Shown in pieces: positions 25,951 through 34,066 of a stretch of DNA of 52,527 nt (position 1 is the stretch's first letter; every line of letters begins with the position of its first letter). The stretch covers positions 1 through 52,527 of the forward strand of contig JAKQJG010000113.1 in NCBI GenBank assembly GCA_029561305.1, read 5' to 3'. This stretch comes from Bacteroidota bacterium. GTDB lineage: Bacteria > Bacteroidota > Bacteroidia > Chitinophagales > Chitinophagaceae. Below the pieces are notes generated by a model, which was not told the DNA's origin, made no database searches, and saw nothing but the letters and a program-made list of their open reading frames with translations. A program made the position numbers and the translations under genes.

Positions 25951-26643
25951 CTATTTCTCCTTCATAATATAACCCATACCCACCTGTGTATGTATAAGCC
26001 TGCTGGCAGCACCTGTTTCAATTTTTTTACGGAGAAAATTTACGTATACATCTATTACATTGGTCCTTGTGTCAAAATCAAGGTCCCAAACTTTTTCTGC
26101 GATATCCGCTCTTGACACCACCCGGTTCCTGTTTCGCATAAAATACTCCAGTAACTGAAACTCCTTTGCAGTCAGATTGATATCCCTTCCCTCACGGGTC
26201 ACTGCTTTGCTGTCAACATTCAATTCCAGGTCGGCCACTTTTAAAATATTACCCGTTGGCAATTGCTGGTTTACGGTGCGTTTTAACAAAGCCCTGATGC
26301 GTACCAGTAATTCTTTAAATTCAAATGGCTTTACCAGGTAGTCATCGGCGCCTGAATCAAAACCTTCTATCTTATCATCTGTGGCGCCTAAGGCAGTCAG
26401 CATGATCACGGGCACCTGCTGGTTGGTGCTTCTGATGGCACGGCAAAGATCAAACCCATTGATGCCAGGTAAGTTAATATCCGTTATAACCAGGTCGAAT
26501 TTGTTAGCTTCAAAAAGGCGGAGTCCTATCTTGCCATCATAAGCGATATCAACTTCGTAATCCAGTTCACGAAGCCCTTTTGCAAGTGTATCAGCAATTT
26601 TTTTTTCGTCCTCTATCAGCAATACATGTATGGCATCCATCAC
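25951..26643 (-). CDS. OmpR/PhoB-family response regulator
   Basis: 230 residues. The receiver domain has the acidic pair E11-D12, phosphoacceptor D55 (VITDINLPG), Thr in VPVIMLTALGA and Lys in YLVKPFEFKELL. The C-terminal winged helix (AKEFQLLEYFMRNRNRVVSR to YVNFLRKKIE) binds DNA. It pairs with the adjacent kinase, 4 bases apart. An in-frame second ATG (M2) is an equally possible start. Target promoters are not evident; the neighbouring uspA-like gene is one candidate. Confidence 0.95.
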   Translation of the reverse strand: MMDAIHVLLIEDEKKIADTLAKGLRELDYEVDIAYDGKIGLRLFEANKFDLVITDINLPGINGFDLCRAIRSTNQQVPVIMLTALGATDDKIEGFDSGADDYLVKPFEFKELLVRIRALLKRTVNQQLPTGNILKVADLELNVDSKAVTREGRDINLTAKEFQLLEYFMRNRNRVVSRADIAEKVWDLDFDTRTNVIDVYVNFLRKKIETGAASRLIHTQVGMGYIMKEK

Positions 26644-26681
26644 CTAAAGTTAACAATTATGTAGTGGGTTTATCACAATAG

Positions 26682-27590
26682 CTATTGATAATACTGAGTT
26701 TTGCTGTCCTGCATTTTCCCTGTAAATGTAATCGCAATGGGTGCAACTGATCTGTTTTGAAAACTTAACACAGGTATTGTTGCATGATTTACCACTTGCT
26801 GTGTGTAAGGTCCGCTGAAAAATTGCCCCCATTGGCGATCAAGTGTGGCGTTAATCACCAGCAGATCAGCGGAGGTGATATTGCAAAGCTCCAGCACTTT
26901 GGCAGCAGGGTCTGAAGTTGGATACATATCTATATAACCTGGCACAGCAAGACTTCTCAAACTTAAAAGTATTTCCGTTAGTTCATCTTTATAACCGGTG
27001 TTTTCGTTGTCATTCCTTTCATCATACAGCAAGGCAATATCTACCTGCGTACCCGGGTTAAGCAACGGTTGGATAAAACTGAACTTCTCTGCCACTCCTT
27101 TTACAGGACGAACAGGGAACAATATTTTTTTAAAGCTGCCGGTATATCCTTCGGGAACAGTCAATACCGAAACGGCAGTATTTTTTATTACCGAATATGC
27201 AGTAGATCCCAGAAAGAATTCCTTAAACCCTGAGCTTCCGTGTGCCCCCATAACAACCAGCTCTGCCGAAAGCTCCTTTGCAGCAAGACAGATCTCTTCA
27301 TGTGCAATACCTTTTGGCATGTGCAGTCTTACCATTATCTCATGTTCCTTCAATATACGTTCATACATATTATACAACTGGCTTCGGGCCTCCTGGTCAT
27401 CGTCATTTGCAATAGCTGCTCCAAGGCCAAACTCACCCACGCTCACGACATACTTCTTCTCCGCTACATGCAGCAGGTGCAGCACAGCATTGGTTTGTTT
27501 ACAAATTTCAATAGCAGCCATTACAGCATTATTGCCGAGTGGAGAAAAATCTGTAGGTGCTATTACGTTGTTGATCGTTTGGTTTATCAT
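26682..27590 (-). CDS. Tandem-domain universal stress protein
   Basis: About 302 residues from ATG 27590; another ATG at 27608 would add six residues. Domain 1 (1-~145) begins INNVIAPTDFSPLGNNAVMA, the standard UspA start. It ends with the ATP-binding type motif VVMGAHGSSGFKEFFLGST and VLTVP. Domain 2 (FKKILFPVRPVKGVAEKFSF onward) is more degenerate; its end, DLLVINATLDRQWGQFFSG, lacks the full glycine-rich motif. Cytoplasmic stress-survival protein, partner unknown. It lies 38 bases upstream of the two-component genes on the same strand and is probably co-transcribed. Confidence 0.88.
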   Translation of the reverse strand: MINQTINNVIAPTDFSPLGNNAVMAAIEICKQTNAVLHLLHVAEKKYVVSVGEFGLGAAIANDDDQEARSQLYNMYERILKEHEIMVRLHMPKGIAHEEICLAAKELSAELVVMGAHGSSGFKEFFLGSTAYSVIKNTAVSVLTVPEGYTGSFKKILFPVRPVKGVAEKFSFIQPLLNPGTQVDIALLYDERNDNENTGYKDELTEILLSLRSLAVPGYIDMYPTSDPAAKVLELCNITSADLLVINATLDRQWGQFFSGPYTQQVVNHATIPVLSFQNRSVAPIAITFTGKMQDSKTQYYQ

Positions 27591-27663
27591 ACTCCAAAAA
27601 TCAAACATCCAATCAATCAGCGGCTTAAAACGGGATTAAAAAAGAATTAAAATATTGTACTGC

Positions 27664-27690
27664 TATAAAAAAACCGGGTGAAGAACCCGG
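27664..27690 (-). terminator. Intrinsic terminator of the sigma/anti-sigma operon
   Basis: CCGGGT (27674-27679) pairs with ACCCGG (27685-27690) around GAAGA. On the minus strand it is followed by seven T (plus-strand A-run 27667-27673). It lies 26 bases past the stop at 27716. Confidence 0.88.
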
Positions 27691-27715
27691 CTTTTTTATT
27701 TGTCAGCAATACATA

Positions 27716-28831
27716 TTAAAAGAATTGTGTTATCCTGATACCCGGTGTAACTCCTTTAAAAAAATTGTTGAAATATAAACATGGCTCTACTGTAGTTTTC
27801 AACATTTGTATTTTGCCTAGCCCGAGGCGAAAAGTGTTTTTATCAAACACCTCACCCCTTCTTCTTTGCAGCCAGCCCAGTGAAAAATCAGCGCTGAAAC
27901 TAAAGGGCTTTAATGGATCGTGGTCGGTGATACCACCCTGGGAATAAGTGAGTGTTAAAAAATCATTGCGGTAGGTTTTGAGTTTGCCGGAAGAATCCCG
28001 GGCAAATAAAAAGTTGGGTTCCCAATAAAGTCCGATCTCTCTCTTAAACGTTCTTGCATTATTACTGAGTGTGATCCTGGCGCCTACACTAAAAGAAGGA
28101 ACAAAATAATTTTTATAGTTCTGTATGCTGGCAGAGCCGAGCAGGGTAAGATAGTCCCTTGACTGGTTATGTGCAAAGCCTCTTGGTTTGCCGGCAGAAA
28201 TACTGTTATCCTTTTTCAACAAGTAGGTACCGGCGCCGGGTACACGCTGCCATTTGTCGTTGATGCTGTTGCGGAGCGTATTCAGTTTTTCATTCAGGGT
28301 ATTGTTGTTGAAATAATCCTTTAGTTCGTTTACACTATTCAGGAAAAAAGTATAGTGAAAGTACCTGCTGTTTTTATCACTTACAATATCTTCCGGATCC
28401 GGGGCATTGTTGATAGCCGAAATGATATGTACGGTGTCCTGTTCTGTACGAAGCGAAGCGAGCTCGCCCTTGCTCACCAAAAAGCTGGCCCCCCTGGCTG
28501 CAAACTGCTGAAAACGGATTTTCTTCCTCCCTTTGTCATCAACAAAATAATCGATGCGCTTGGAAGTAAGCGGATCCGCCAATGAATCTTTCATAGGCGC
28601 TATATCGGCAAAGAATACCTGCAAAACAGAATCAATATTCCTGGCCACCGAAAGATCCGTTATATCGGTCATTTCAAGTTGCAGCCTGTTGCCTTTGTCG
28701 AGGTTAATGGTAAAGCGCCTGTTGATCATGATATTACCTGGCACTTCAAAAGATTTGTTGGCTTCACTTTGAGCATAAAGCTCCGCGTTAATGCTTGTAG
28801 CAAGCACTAATAATGCAATTGATTTTTTCAT
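27716..28831 (-). CDS. Secreted protein of the ECF sigma operon, unknown
   Basis: 371 residues with signal peptide MKKSIALLVLATSINAELYAQ. The N-terminal half is mixed. The C-terminal ~170 residues are alternating strands with aromatic ends (YLTLLGSASIQNYKNYFVPS, FSFSADFSLGWLQRR) and finish TPGIRITQFF. A terminal Phe after beta strands suggests an outer-membrane or barrel-like protein. No named family recognised. It is the last gene of the sigma/anti-sigma operon and may be the regulated envelope output. This is inference from position. Confidence 0.7.
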   Translation of the reverse strand: MKKSIALLVLATSINAELYAQSEANKSFEVPGNIMINRRFTINLDKGNRLQLEMTDITDLSVARNIDSVLQVFFADIAPMKDSLADPLTSKRIDYFVDDKGRKKIRFQQFAARGASFLVSKGELASLRTEQDTVHIISAINNAPDPEDIVSDKNSRYFHYTFFLNSVNELKDYFNNNTLNEKLNTLRNSINDKWQRVPGAGTYLLKKDNSISAGKPRGFAHNQSRDYLTLLGSASIQNYKNYFVPSFSVGARITLSNNARTFKREIGLYWEPNFLFARDSSGKLKTYRNDFLTLTYSQGGITDHDPLKPFSFSADFSLGWLQRRRGEVFDKNTFRLGLGKIQMLKTTVEPCLYFNNFFKGVTPGIRITQFF

Positions 28832-28838
28832 GTTTACT

Positions 28839-29534
28839 TTAGTTTACAGGAGATGTTTTAGCTGTAGAAATCTGAATTCCGATTTTGCCGGCTGACTGTG
28901 TTGTTTTGTTGTTTGTGCCAATGCGCAGGACACTATAATCGCTACCAGGCCTGCCAATATTATTTTGTTGATCAGTTCCCAACTCATTTACATGTACAAC
29001 TTTTAATGATGGTTTTACCTGCACGGTTGTAAGCTGTTCATTGGCGGGCACTTTTTCGTCGCCAGGCACAACAACAGGTACAATCTCTTTTGCAATCTCT
29101 TCAACGGGTTCAAGCACCATCGCCGTCAACTCTTTCTTCCGCTGTTCAATTACTTTTATTTTCACCTGTTTTTTTGCTGGAGAAACAGGAGCTGCAATAT
29201 TATTTTGGGGTGATATGGCAACGATTTCAATTTGTGGTGCCGGTTTAATATCATTAACCGTTGCTCTTTGTTCTGTCGTAGCTTGTGTTGAAATGATTTC
29301 AGGTTGGTTCATGGGGGATTGCAACAGGAACACGCTTATCACAACTGCAATAATACTTGCTGCAGCCATCCAATACCAGGTTGCTTTTTTGCGCCGTGGT
29401 TTATGCAAACGGTTATAGAGTGCATCCCAGGCCGCATGACCATTTATGATCTCTTCCCCGTCAAAAGCATTGACATCTTCCAGCCTGCTTTTCCACCCGT
29501 TATTTTGATCGTTGTTTTGCATATGCTGTTGCAT
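28839..29534 (-). CDS. Probable anti-sigma factor, single-pass
   Basis: 231 residues. The N-terminal cytoplasmic part (WKSRLEDVNAFDGEEIINGH) is short and lacks the HxxxCxxC zinc motif of ZAS anti-sigmas. A helix ATWYWMAAASIIAVVISVFLL (~residues 58-80) crosses the membrane. The remaining ~150 residues are Pro/Val/Lys-rich and low in complexity, probably periplasmic. The gene overlaps the end of the sigma factor gene by 23 to 35 bases depending on the start used (29522 or 29534), so the two are translationally coupled. The anti-sigma role is inferred from that pairing and topology. Confidence 0.7.
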   Translation of the reverse strand: MQQHMQNNDQNNGWKSRLEDVNAFDGEEIINGHAAWDALYNRLHKPRRKKATWYWMAAASIIAVVISVFLLQSPMNQPEIISTQATTEQRATVNDIKPAPQIEIVAISPQNNIAAPVSPAKKQVKIKVIEQRKKELTAMVLEPVEEIAKEIVPVVVPGDEKVPANEQLTTVQVKPSLKVVHVNELGTDQQNNIGRPGSDYSVLRIGTNNKTTQSAGKIGIQISTAKTSPVN

Positions 29535-30054
29535 AATTTGACAGGTTTTTTTGTAATAAAATTTTTGCCTTGCTCAATTGTGATTTGGAGGTTCCCTCCG
29601 CAATACCCAGCAGCGCAGCAATTTCTTTGTGTTCCATTCCTTCCATCACGTGCAGGTTGAACACTGTGCGGTAACCCACAGGCAATTGTACTATCAAGGC
29701 CATTATTTCTTTGGCTGATAAATTATTGAGCGCTTCTTCCGGGAGGGGAATATCTTCTGCGGCTGATTCAGTTACAATGCTGAATACATTCTTCTTTCGC
29801 AACTGCATCAAACACTCGTTCACCATAATTTTTTTTAACCAGCCATGCAGGGCCGCATCACCATGGTAAGTAAACCCCTGCAAATTTTTAAAGAACTTAT
29901 AAAATCCATCCAGCAATGCTTCTTCTGCATCCTGTTCATTTTTTAAATACCGCAGGCATACGAGCATCATCTTCTTACACCAGCTATCCCACAGGCATTT
30001 TTGTGCGGCTGCACTTCCCTGTCTGGCTTCCTTTAGCATTTGTGCTGTATCCAT
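29500..30054 (-). CDS. ECF RNA polymerase sigma factor
   Basis: 184 residues. Region 2: WCKKMMLVCLRYLKNEQDAE with EALLDGFYKFFKNL. Region 4: LPVGYRTVFNLHVMEGMEHK and a helix-turn-helix (EIAALLGIAEGTSKSQLSKA). It redirects RNA polymerase to a small regulon, typically in response to envelope signals. The downstream overlapping gene is a probable membrane anti-sigma, and the third gene encodes a secreted protein. No recognised promoter motif was found upstream. Confidence 0.93.
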   Translation of the reverse strand: MDTAQMLKEARQGSAAAQKCLWDSWCKKMMLVCLRYLKNEQDAEEALLDGFYKFFKNLQGFTYHGDAALHGWLKKIMVNECLMQLRKKNVFSIVTESAAEDIPLPEEALNNLSAKEIMALIVQLPVGYRTVFNLHVMEGMEHKEIAALLGIAEGTSKSQLSKAKILLQKNLSNYATAYAKQRSK

Positions 30055-30410
30055 GAATGTTGTTATCGAAAGTTGGTTTAAATAATGAAATGCAGTTTGG
30101 TTGTTCCGGGTTGCCCGGCGAAGAAATTATTTTTGCGAAAATAGGTGGGGAGAAAATGGATAGCACAGCAGCTGAGAATACAACAGGATTTTAACTTTTT
30201 GAATGGCAAGATTGTTATTTGCTGCATACTTCGCCCCTCAAAGCTGTCCTTCCAAATAAACAATCAAAAGTCCTTCAGGCGGCCTTCCTGCATGTTATTC
30301 TACCTGCATTTTTATTCTGTCGGTTTATCGTTTTGCGTCGGATCAACTTTTATTCATAAATTTATTCAGTTACCTATTTACAATAATTTACTGCTCCAGG
30401 AATAAGCAAC
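30055..30410. other. Divergent intergenic region, no gene supported
   Basis: It separates the divergent sigma operon and the plus-strand gene at 30411. It contains a small hairpin CCGGG (30106-30110) / CCCGG (30114-30118) and a plus-strand TATTTTTG. The latter lies about 280 bases before the next start, so its role is doubtful. Short frames here have no protein-like features. Confidence 0.4.
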
Positions 30411-30965
30411 ATGAAAATGGAACAATACTATATTTTAATACTTGTCTTGCTCAATGGGTTTGGTATGGCTTGGCACTATCTAAGACTATCAAGAATGTCG
30501 GAGAGAAAGATAAACTCAGATTACTCTATATGCCAACTACCAGCGACCCTCCATTGGACCCAATTTGTTATACCGGCACTTTTTATAAGTATTGGATTTT
30601 ACGGCGGTGTAAATTTATTTTTTCTTTCCAGCGGCGTTGCTCTTTTTATATCGACCATGACAGAGTGGCTCATGGCAAAAAAATATGTAGCTGATGCATA
30701 TTTAATTTCGGGTGACACACTGATTCAAAATGACTATAAGTCCAGGACATTTAATTTACAAGCATTAAATTTTATTGATTTTTCTCCGTTTACCGACACG
30801 CTTAAGTTACAATTTGAAAATAAAAAAACAATTTCCATTCACAGACCCGATTTCGATAACGATTCACTTAGATCATTTATAAAAGCTGCCATTGAAAAAA
30901 GTAATGATGTTGTGGTAATTTCTGATGACGCCAGGTCTAAAATATACGCCGTAGCCTGGTTTTGA
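30411..30965 (+). CDS. Membrane protein with PH-like tail, unknown
   Basis: 184 residues. An N-terminal hydrophobic segment (YYILILVLLNGFGMAWHYL) and a helical pair (LHWTQFVIPALFISIGFYGG, VNLFFLSSGVALFISTM) are followed by a cytoplasmic domain of ~95 residues. That part has a PH-like strand pattern (AYLISGDTLIQNDYKSRTFN, then DTLKLQFENKKTISIHRPDF). A second in-frame ATG (M3) is possible. No named family recognised. It stands alone between two intergenic stretches. Confidence 0.6.
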   Translation: MKMEQYYILILVLLNGFGMAWHYLRLSRMSERKINSDYSICQLPATLHWTQFVIPALFISIGFYGGVNLFFLSSGVALFISTMTEWLMAKKYVADAYLISGDTLIQNDYKSRTFNLQALNFIDFSPFTDTLKLQFENKKTISIHRPDFDNDSLRSFIKAAIEKSNDVVVISDDARSKIYAVAWF

Positions 30966-31100
30966 ATGCTCTTTTTAATAAAATAATTGCAAGCCAGGCT
31001 TCCCTCTATTCAATTGATAGCCAGTTTTACTCAATACATCACTCTCACCTGACAGACCAGCCTTTTTAGTATAGCCAGGAAAATTATACAGCGTATTTTC

Positions 31101-31123
31101 GATATAACATCAATTGATATAAC
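31101..31123. promoter_or_regulatory. Direct repeat with internal palindrome (possible operator)
   Basis: GATATAAC occurs at 31101-31108 and 31116-31123, and the palindrome ATCAATTGAT spans 31109-31118 between and into them. It lies 48 bases before the hydrolase gene start, where an operator could sit. Short and A-T-rich, so chance is possible. Confidence 0.25.
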
Positions 31124-31170
31124 AAAAATAAAGTACTGTTCTCAACGCCAGACAATAAATATCATTTACC

Positions 31171-32133
31171 ATGCGATACATAATCAGCTTATTTTTCGCC
31201 ATCATCTGCCTGTTTACTTCTGCCCAACAGACTACAACAAAGCTATTTAAATCAGACAGCCTGATCATTGTGAAAAAGAACCCCGGAAAAGGATTTAGTA
31301 ACGACTACATTTTATTCATCCCAAAAGGAACGCCGCTGAACAAAGAAACAGTGCTGCTGGTGGAGCCAAATAACACCGGCAAATTATCAGACAGTATCGA
31401 GGTGCATAAAAGACATGCTATTGACCTGGCGTCTGTGAGATCCGTGGGCAACAATATTTCTACCGAGCTGAAGATACCATTGCTGGTTCCAATATTTCCA
31501 AGACCGGCATCTCAACCATTGATGTATACCCATGCATTAGACAGGGACGTTATGGAACAACAATCGCCTGAACTAAAAAGGCTGGATCTGCAATTACTGG
31601 AGATGATCGATGATGCTAAAAATCTACTGAGCGCCGTGAATGTACAAGTGGCACCGAAATTTTTCATGAATGGTTTTTCAGCTTCCGGCACCTTCACCAA
31701 CCGCTTTTCATTGTTACATCCCGACAAAATAAAAGCAGCAGCCATGGGAGGATTCAACGGAAAACTGATGCTTCCACAAAATGAATTAAACGGCATCAAA
31801 CTTAACTACCCGATTGGAACAAATGATTTTACTGATCTATTTGGAAAAAATTTTGACCTGGCGGCATATAAAATGCTCCCGCAGTTTATCTACATGGGCA
31901 AGCTGGATGATAATGATGCGGTGCAATATGATGATGCCTATAGCGAAGCTGAGCGTACAATTATCAATGAGCATATCGGGAGCCAGGTACAGGAAAGATA
32001 CATTGCCTGTCAAAAGATATACCAGCAACTAAACATCACACCCGTTTTTAAAACTTATGAAAACGTAGGACACTGGACCACCTCTGCTATCAACTTAGAA
32101 GTGATCCGGTTTTTTCTTAGTCAAATGAAGTAA
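31171..32133 (+). CDS. Secreted alpha/beta hydrolase
   Basis: 320 residues with signal peptide MRYIISLFFAIICLFTSAQ. Strand-rich N-terminus, then the nucleophile elbow NGFSASGTFTNRF (candidate Ser170, with G168 before it), in which the second Gly of GxSxG is Ser. A possible acid lies in YMGKLDDNDAVQYDD, and the catalytic His is probably in ENVGHWTTSAI near the C-terminus. The following LHPDKIKAAAMGG is typical of this hydrolase group in Bacteroidota. Likely an esterase or peptidase in the periplasm or outside; substrate unknown. Confidence 0.75.
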   Translation: MRYIISLFFAIICLFTSAQQTTTKLFKSDSLIIVKKNPGKGFSNDYILFIPKGTPLNKETVLLVEPNNTGKLSDSIEVHKRHAIDLASVRSVGNNISTELKIPLLVPIFPRPASQPLMYTHALDRDVMEQQSPELKRLDLQLLEMIDDAKNLLSAVNVQVAPKFFMNGFSASGTFTNRFSLLHPDKIKAAAMGGFNGKLMLPQNELNGIKLNYPIGTNDFTDLFGKNFDLAAYKMLPQFIYMGKLDDNDAVQYDDAYSEAERTIINEHIGSQVQERYIACQKIYQQLNITPVFKTYENVGHWTTSAINLEVIRFFLSQMK

Positions 32134-32390
32134 AAATAAAAACATACTCCATCTTAAAGACAGTTCCTGTAATTACTGCTTTTTCAAAAACAAGCACTAC
32201 AATATCAATACAGCAGGATACTATCCCAACTGGCCTCCATTTTCCGGCAGCTGAAATTAATTGAGCTGGGTCCCAATACATCACCGTCTCCCGATGACGA
32301 GTCACTTACAAGATTCGAAGTGAAAAATTTATGATCTCTTAACAATTGTCCTGCTAAAAAACTTCTTTTAAAATCAGTACAAGAAAATAC

Positions 32391-32417
32391 TTGTAGTCAA
32401 ACTTTTTAATAAACTTG
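32391..32417 (+). promoter_or_regulatory. Possible promoter of the 32.4-kb lipoprotein gene
   Basis: TTG at 32391-32393 is followed after 16 nt by TAAACTTG (one mismatch to TAnnTTTG). The start site would fall at or next to the ATG at 32422, giving a leaderless message. An inverted repeat TACAAG/CTTGTA (32378-32383 / 32390-32395) overlaps the -33 region. Confidence 0.3.
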
Positions 32418-32421
32418 CAGT

Positions 32422-32952
32422 ATGATGATCTTCCCTGCCATTAAAAATCTGCTTGCGATAACCATTACAACACTTGCAATCAATGGCTGTAAAAGCAACA
32501 ACCATATTGACTCTTACAAAGTGAATATTGATACTTTGAAAACACTACCGGATAATTTTTACGCCCATAGAAGAGGCCACATTTACTTAGAGGATACTGA
32601 AGCAGAAAACTATAGAATCTGGTTCAACAAAGACAACGAAGGAAATGTATCCAGTATTTTCAAGATAGAAGATTTCAAAAAAAATGAAAATGAGACAGTG
32701 TCGATTATTAAGACTTATGCCATTGACACACTGTTAAGCAAAAGCTGCGCTCAAATATTTATAGATTTAAGCAGGAAGTATTCATTCGGGCACATTCTCG
32801 TGGACAGGAAAAATAAAATCTCCTTTTCATACAAGGATGGACTTGCCGAGCAATATGTGAAAGCCCTGAATGACAGTATAAACAATGCTTATTTAAAGAA
32901 AAAAAACTTTGTATTGTTATCAAATGGCTGGTACCAAAATACGGAAGAGTAA
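32422..32952 (+). CDS. Probable small lipoprotein, unknown
   Basis: 176 residues. The start MMIFPAIKNLLAITITTLAI with NGC gives a lipoprotein-like signal with Cys near residue 23. M2 is an equally good start. The mature protein is charged, alternates strands and helices (NYRIWFNKDNEGNVSSIFKI, DTLLSKSCAQIFIDLSRKYS), and has no recognised domain. It may be anchored to the inner or outer membrane. It stands alone upstream of the convergent ppx gene. Confidence 0.55.
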   Translation: MMIFPAIKNLLAITITTLAINGCKSNNHIDSYKVNIDTLKTLPDNFYAHRRGHIYLEDTEAENYRIWFNKDNEGNVSSIFKIEDFKKNENETVSIIKTYAIDTLLSKSCAQIFIDLSRKYSFGHILVDRKNKISFSYKDGLAEQYVKALNDSINNAYLKKKNFVLLSNGWYQNTEE

Positions 32953-33011
32953 ATCCTTTAGCTGCGAAGTAGTTTTATACTAAACTGAAAATAGTAAAAA
33001 ACTCAATGCCC

Positions 33012-33914
33012 TTATTTCCCCGGCCCTTCAGCAACCACCTTCACTTCTTCCCACAAATGCTTAACCAGCCCATCTGCCAAACCAATTTTTGGAACAAAGA
33101 TCTCGTCTGCATTGGCCCAGCGCATCACGTTGATGTATATCAGCAATGCAGGCACTATCACATCTGCCCTGTCTTCCCGAAGGGAATATTTTGTAATACG
33201 GTCGGCAAGGGTTACACTGCTTAGTTCTTTATGATAATCTCTCAGCAATTCGAGTTGCAGCGGCTTACCATCTTTGCGCTTGCTCATGCTGAACACTTTG
33301 TTGATATTGCCACCCGTGCCAATGGCCACCACTTTTTTATGTCCCTTGGTTACAGCACGGATGGTGTCCTTCATATCATCCCATTCCTTTTCGGTAACCA
33401 TATTTTTTAACAAGCGGATAGTGCCAATGTTAAATGATCTTTTATAAATGAGAATACCACTGCTGAAAAACGACAACTCCGTACTGCCTCCACCTACATC
33501 AATGTATAAATAACTATGGTCCTTGTCCATTGTTTCGGCAAAATGATTTTCGTAGATGAGATTGGCTTCGTAATCACCGCTGATGATCTCAATTTGCATT
33601 TCTGCTTCCAGCCTTACCTTACGAATGATGTCATTGGCATTTTTAGCATCCCTCATGGCACTGGTGGCACAGGCTTTTATATGCTGTACTTCATAAGCAT
33701 TACACAAATGCTTAAACGCTTTCATGGTCTGGAGCATCATTCCCATTTTGGGTTTGGAAATAAAACCCTGCTCAAACACATCAAAGCCAAGACGCAATGG
33801 CACCCTTACTAAATTGAGTTTATTGAATGTGGTATTGCCTGCGCTGTCCTGTATTACCTCCGTAATAAGTAGTCTTGCTGCGTTGCTGCCGATATCTATT
33901 GCTGCCAGTCTCAA
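33012..33914 (-). CDS. ppx: Ppx/GppA family phosphatase (exopolyphosphatase)
   Basis: 300 residues, the short two-subdomain form of the ASKHA fold. The phosphate-1 motif RLAAIDIGSNAARLLI opens the protein. CATSAMRDAKNAND and the second nucleotide-loop motif YIDVGGGSTELSFF follow, with GTGGNINKVF downstream. The family removes terminal phosphates from polyphosphate or pppGpp. It lies downstream of ppk1 on the same strand, separated by a 152-base spacer with a heptamer array. The pairing points to polyphosphate turnover. Confidence 0.92.
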   Translation of the reverse strand: MRLAAIDIGSNAARLLITEVIQDSAGNTTFNKLNLVRVPLRLGFDVFEQGFISKPKMGMMLQTMKAFKHLCNAYEVQHIKACATSAMRDAKNANDIIRKVRLEAEMQIEIISGDYEANLIYENHFAETMDKDHSYLYIDVGGGSTELSFFSSGILIYKRSFNIGTIRLLKNMVTEKEWDDMKDTIRAVTKGHKKVVAIGTGGNINKVFSMSKRKDGKPLQLELLRDYHKELSSVTLADRITKYSLREDRADVIVPALLIYINVMRWANADEIFVPKIGLADGLVKHLWEEVKVVAEGPGK

Positions 33915-33947
33915 ACCTGTTGTTATTGATTAATGATCGGTAAAAAG

Positions 33948-34010
33948 TGACCGGTGACGGTTCAAGCTATCAAACATCAATAACCCGTAACCCACAACCC
34001 GTAACTAAAC
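33948..34010. repeat. Degenerate 7-nt-period array (about 9 units)
   Basis: Three families of heptads follow in the same 7-base register. TGAC starts at 33948 and 33955; ATCAA at 33969 and 33976; ACCC at 33983, 33990 and 33997, ending with ACTA at 34004. It lies in the ppk1-ppx spacer and would be transcribed if the genes form an operon. Confidence 0.6.
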
Positions 34011-34066
34011 CAAACAAAGATAGGTTTGTAAAACGCTTACAATTAAAATAAACGGTCAGTTGAAAC

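Noticed and set aside
30145..30405. 86-codon plus-strand frame before the 30.4-kb gene
   Set aside because: No plausible protein features; biased to Phe/Leu/Ile as expected from A-T-rich intergenic DNA.
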